Assembly: GCA_027574665.1 (NCBI GenBank)
Contig: CM050648.1
Span: 141,484,175 to 141,548,174, forward strand
Reading direction: 5' to 3'
Source of the DNA: Rhynochetos jubatus
Taxonomy: Eukaryota; Chordata; Aves; Eurypygiformes; Rhynochetidae
DNA length: 64,000 nt
Shown here: one piece after another, positions 62,391-64,000 of the stretch
Numbering within the stretch: the stretch's first letter is position 1
Layout: each line of letters opens with the position of its first letter
The notes under the pieces: model-generated
Databases searched by the model: none
Told to the model about the DNA's origin: nothing
Seen by the model: only the letters and a program-made list of their open reading frames with translations
Position numbers and translations under genes: made by a program

Positions 62391-63715
62391 CAGAGTTATA
62401 GCATTAAGAATTCAGCTGGCAGTAAATAGTTTATATTAGATTATAAATCCTCATGTTTCCATGGAAAACTGCTACAGATGTGACATCAGATTTCATTAAG
62501 CTGAAAAAGGAAATGTGACAAGGAAATGTCACCTGGTAGGAGCACTTCTACAACAGGTGGAGAAAGGAAGGGAAAGGTTCATTAACTTTTAGCACCCAGT
62601 ATCTCCTGTCTTGCTGGCTTTACCATAGGGGAAGGCCACTGTTTAGCCCAAGAACTGTGGCGCAGAGAGAAGCAGCAGCTCATGCACATCTTCAGGGCAT
62701 ATTTTCCCCTTGTAGGAGCATATATTTTATAAATCAAAAAGGAACGGGTTACTGAGTTGCTTTTATTGCGAATTTACCTCTTGGCAGCTCTTATTGGCCA
62801 TAAAAAGGTGAATATGACTGAAAAGCATTAAGCTAAGACCACTTAAGGAAATAAAAGGTGGCAGGGAGCTAGAGGAGCTGGCTGTGTTGGTGCAGATTTT
62901 TGTCTGTCTCCATAAATCAGCTACTTGATTCCCCAGGCGTCCTGTTCATCTGGATTAACCTGACAAAATCCCATCTAATAAAGCGACAGCTTTGGTGTTC
63001 TCTTGCCACGCAGTTCTGGGCAACAAGCAGACACCTCAACAAGACAGCGTGTAGAGAATTTCCAGATAGAGGCATTGCTGTGCACATTGATAAGAAACTG
63101 TGTAGATAAATTTATAGGTGATTGGTTGAATGTGAAAATCAGTGCAATAGAAAAACAAGTTTTACATGTTTTTAAAGAAAAAAATACCTTAAAAAAAACC
63201 CTTTTGAGAACAGAGAAAAGTGGAGTCTGATTATTCCTCTAGGGAGTTTTACTGCTTTGTTACATGTAAATCATTAAACAGGGACCACACACTTGCTTGG
63301 CTTTGCTGACTCTGGTTTAAGACCGTTATTTGCCAATTAATTCTCTTATCTGTTTTTCTTTACCTATAGTGTTATTATTTTATTGGATGAAGAATGGACA
63401 CAATCTCTTTGCATTAAGGACATTACCTGCTGTTGTCTCTTAGGAACGTGGAAACAGTAAATGGAGCAGTGAGGACAGAGTTATTTTTATGTTATAATTG
63501 CTTCAACTTCTAGAGCTGGGTTTTTTCACAGACATGGAACATTCACTTCTTGGATGACTGCTTTAAACCCAGTCCAACTGGTAGAGGCAAGGGGATCATG
63601 ACTGTTGTTTGTCATTTCAACCCTCATAACTTGTGCGTGTAGCTTATCTATGCCATAATGTATTTGTCGTTTTTCCTTAACTGCCTCTGTTTGTTTACAT
63701 CAACTTTTGTCTGGG

Positions 63716-63825
63716 CCCTAACTGAATTGTAAGATCGTTGAACAGGAACTGTTCCCACTACATATGTTTAGTGCCTATCACAATGGGTCACCAGTCGTGG
63801 TGTTGTCTCTCCTGTAATGTAAACA
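63716..63825 (+). repeat. Ancient interspersed-repeat 3' tail
   Basis: 'gggccctaactgaattgtaa', 'gatcgttgaacaggaactgt', 'gtttagtgcctatcacaatg' and 'ggtcaccagtcgtggtg' follow the old amniote repeat ending 'gattgtaagctctttggggcagggactgt...cagtgcctagcacaatggggtc'. It is diverged, better preserved than the relative at 11251-11330, and probably an old LINE or SINE tail. Confidence 0.5.
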
Positions 63826-64000
63826 GTAAGAAGTTAATCATTGTCACGGACAGATTTTTTTTCTCTTTTAGTGGCATATGTGAAGTCAGTTTGCTTATTT
63901 TGGTCATAGGTCTCCAATATTTTAAGTGATCTGCCTGTGTGGCCTGTTGCCAGTCTTCTCAAAAATTTGTAATGTAAGGTCTGAACCCTTTTTACTGAGG

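Larger units (their letters stand above)
52355..63715. other. Long intronic interval (11.4 kb), mostly unrecognised
   Basis: No exon with recognisable homology was found. Included are a T14 run (52545-52558), an AAAT tract (57367-57382), a GTTT tract (59113-59128), an AT-rich microsatellite (62350-62390), and several open segments with splice-like flanks (52614-52681, 58089-58204, 61955-61987). Strong polypyrimidine/AG sites also occur at 62076 and 63369. Most such sites in 11 kb are expected by chance. Confidence 0.4.
41411..64000 (+). other. Putative intron 1 of the NUDT14-like gene (3' end outside window)
   Basis: It begins with the donor gtgagt at 41411. I searched by eye for the continuation expected in NUDT14 (a phase-0 exon starting NG, then a WDF...HDSV block, KQFRPAVY and a Nudix box) and found none. 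If the gene call is correct, this whole stretch is intron. It contains several CR1 copies, a hAT-like relic and unique AT-rich sequence. The 3' splice site is beyond the window. Confidence 0.45.

Noticed and set aside
63370..63443. Exon after the acceptor at 63369
   Set aside because: Two frames are briefly open but have no good donor. One ends in a stop at 63441, and neither resembles a known family.
1..64000. CRISPR arrays, rRNA, tRNA, bacterial or phage systems, endogenous retroviral genes
   Set aside because: No regularly spaced repeats, no rRNA or cloverleaf sequence, and no gag, pol or env-like frame or paired LTRs were seen. The only reverse-transcriptase sequence is of the CR1 LINE type.

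Overview
This is 64 kb of vertebrate nuclear DNA, almost certainly from a bird. It is AT-rich, nearly gene-free and without operon-like structure. It is studded with CR1 non-LTR retrotransposon fragments of the avian type: 5'-truncated, with a very short 3' UTR, no poly(A) tail, and ending in imperfect ATTCTATG-like octamers. I found no rRNA, tRNA, CRISPR array, phage or bacterial gene. The organism call rests on the CR1 types and on one recognisable vertebrate exon.

Layout. Positions 1-40 kb read as intergenic DNA. It holds old CR1 relics (363-838, 5640-5880, 7262-7616), two young CR1 3' tails pointing at each other (12141-12292 and 12647-12858), a 1.8 kb CR1 carrying most of a broken reverse-transcriptase domain (18415-20192), and a CR1 on the minus strand (39864-40428). 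The 19.7 kb between 20193 and 39863 shows nothing I can name beyond simple repeats, an orphan CpG cluster and a probable ancient repeat.

The one well-supported gene starts at about 41.3 kb on the + strand. A CpG island (about 41020-41780) contains an ATG at 41330 in good context, 27 codons, and a consensus splice donor right after 41410. The 27 residues align without gaps to the N-terminus of the Nudix hydrolase NUDT14 (UDP-glucose pyrophosphatase) as I recall it, including YLRP and a terminal YRQ. No later NUDT14 exon, and no Nudix box, could be found before the window ends. If the call is right, intron 1 is longer than 22.5 kb and fills the rest of the window.

That putative intron contains CR1 copies (42322-43052, 45129-45970, 49989-50118, 52274-52354), a 286 bp element with terminal inverted repeats that looks like a non-autonomous hAT relic (50356-50641), and an ancient interspersed-repeat tail (63716-63825). 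It also holds several short open segments between splice-like signals, which do not resemble NUDT14. Three of them are phase-compatible with one another and are listed as speculative.
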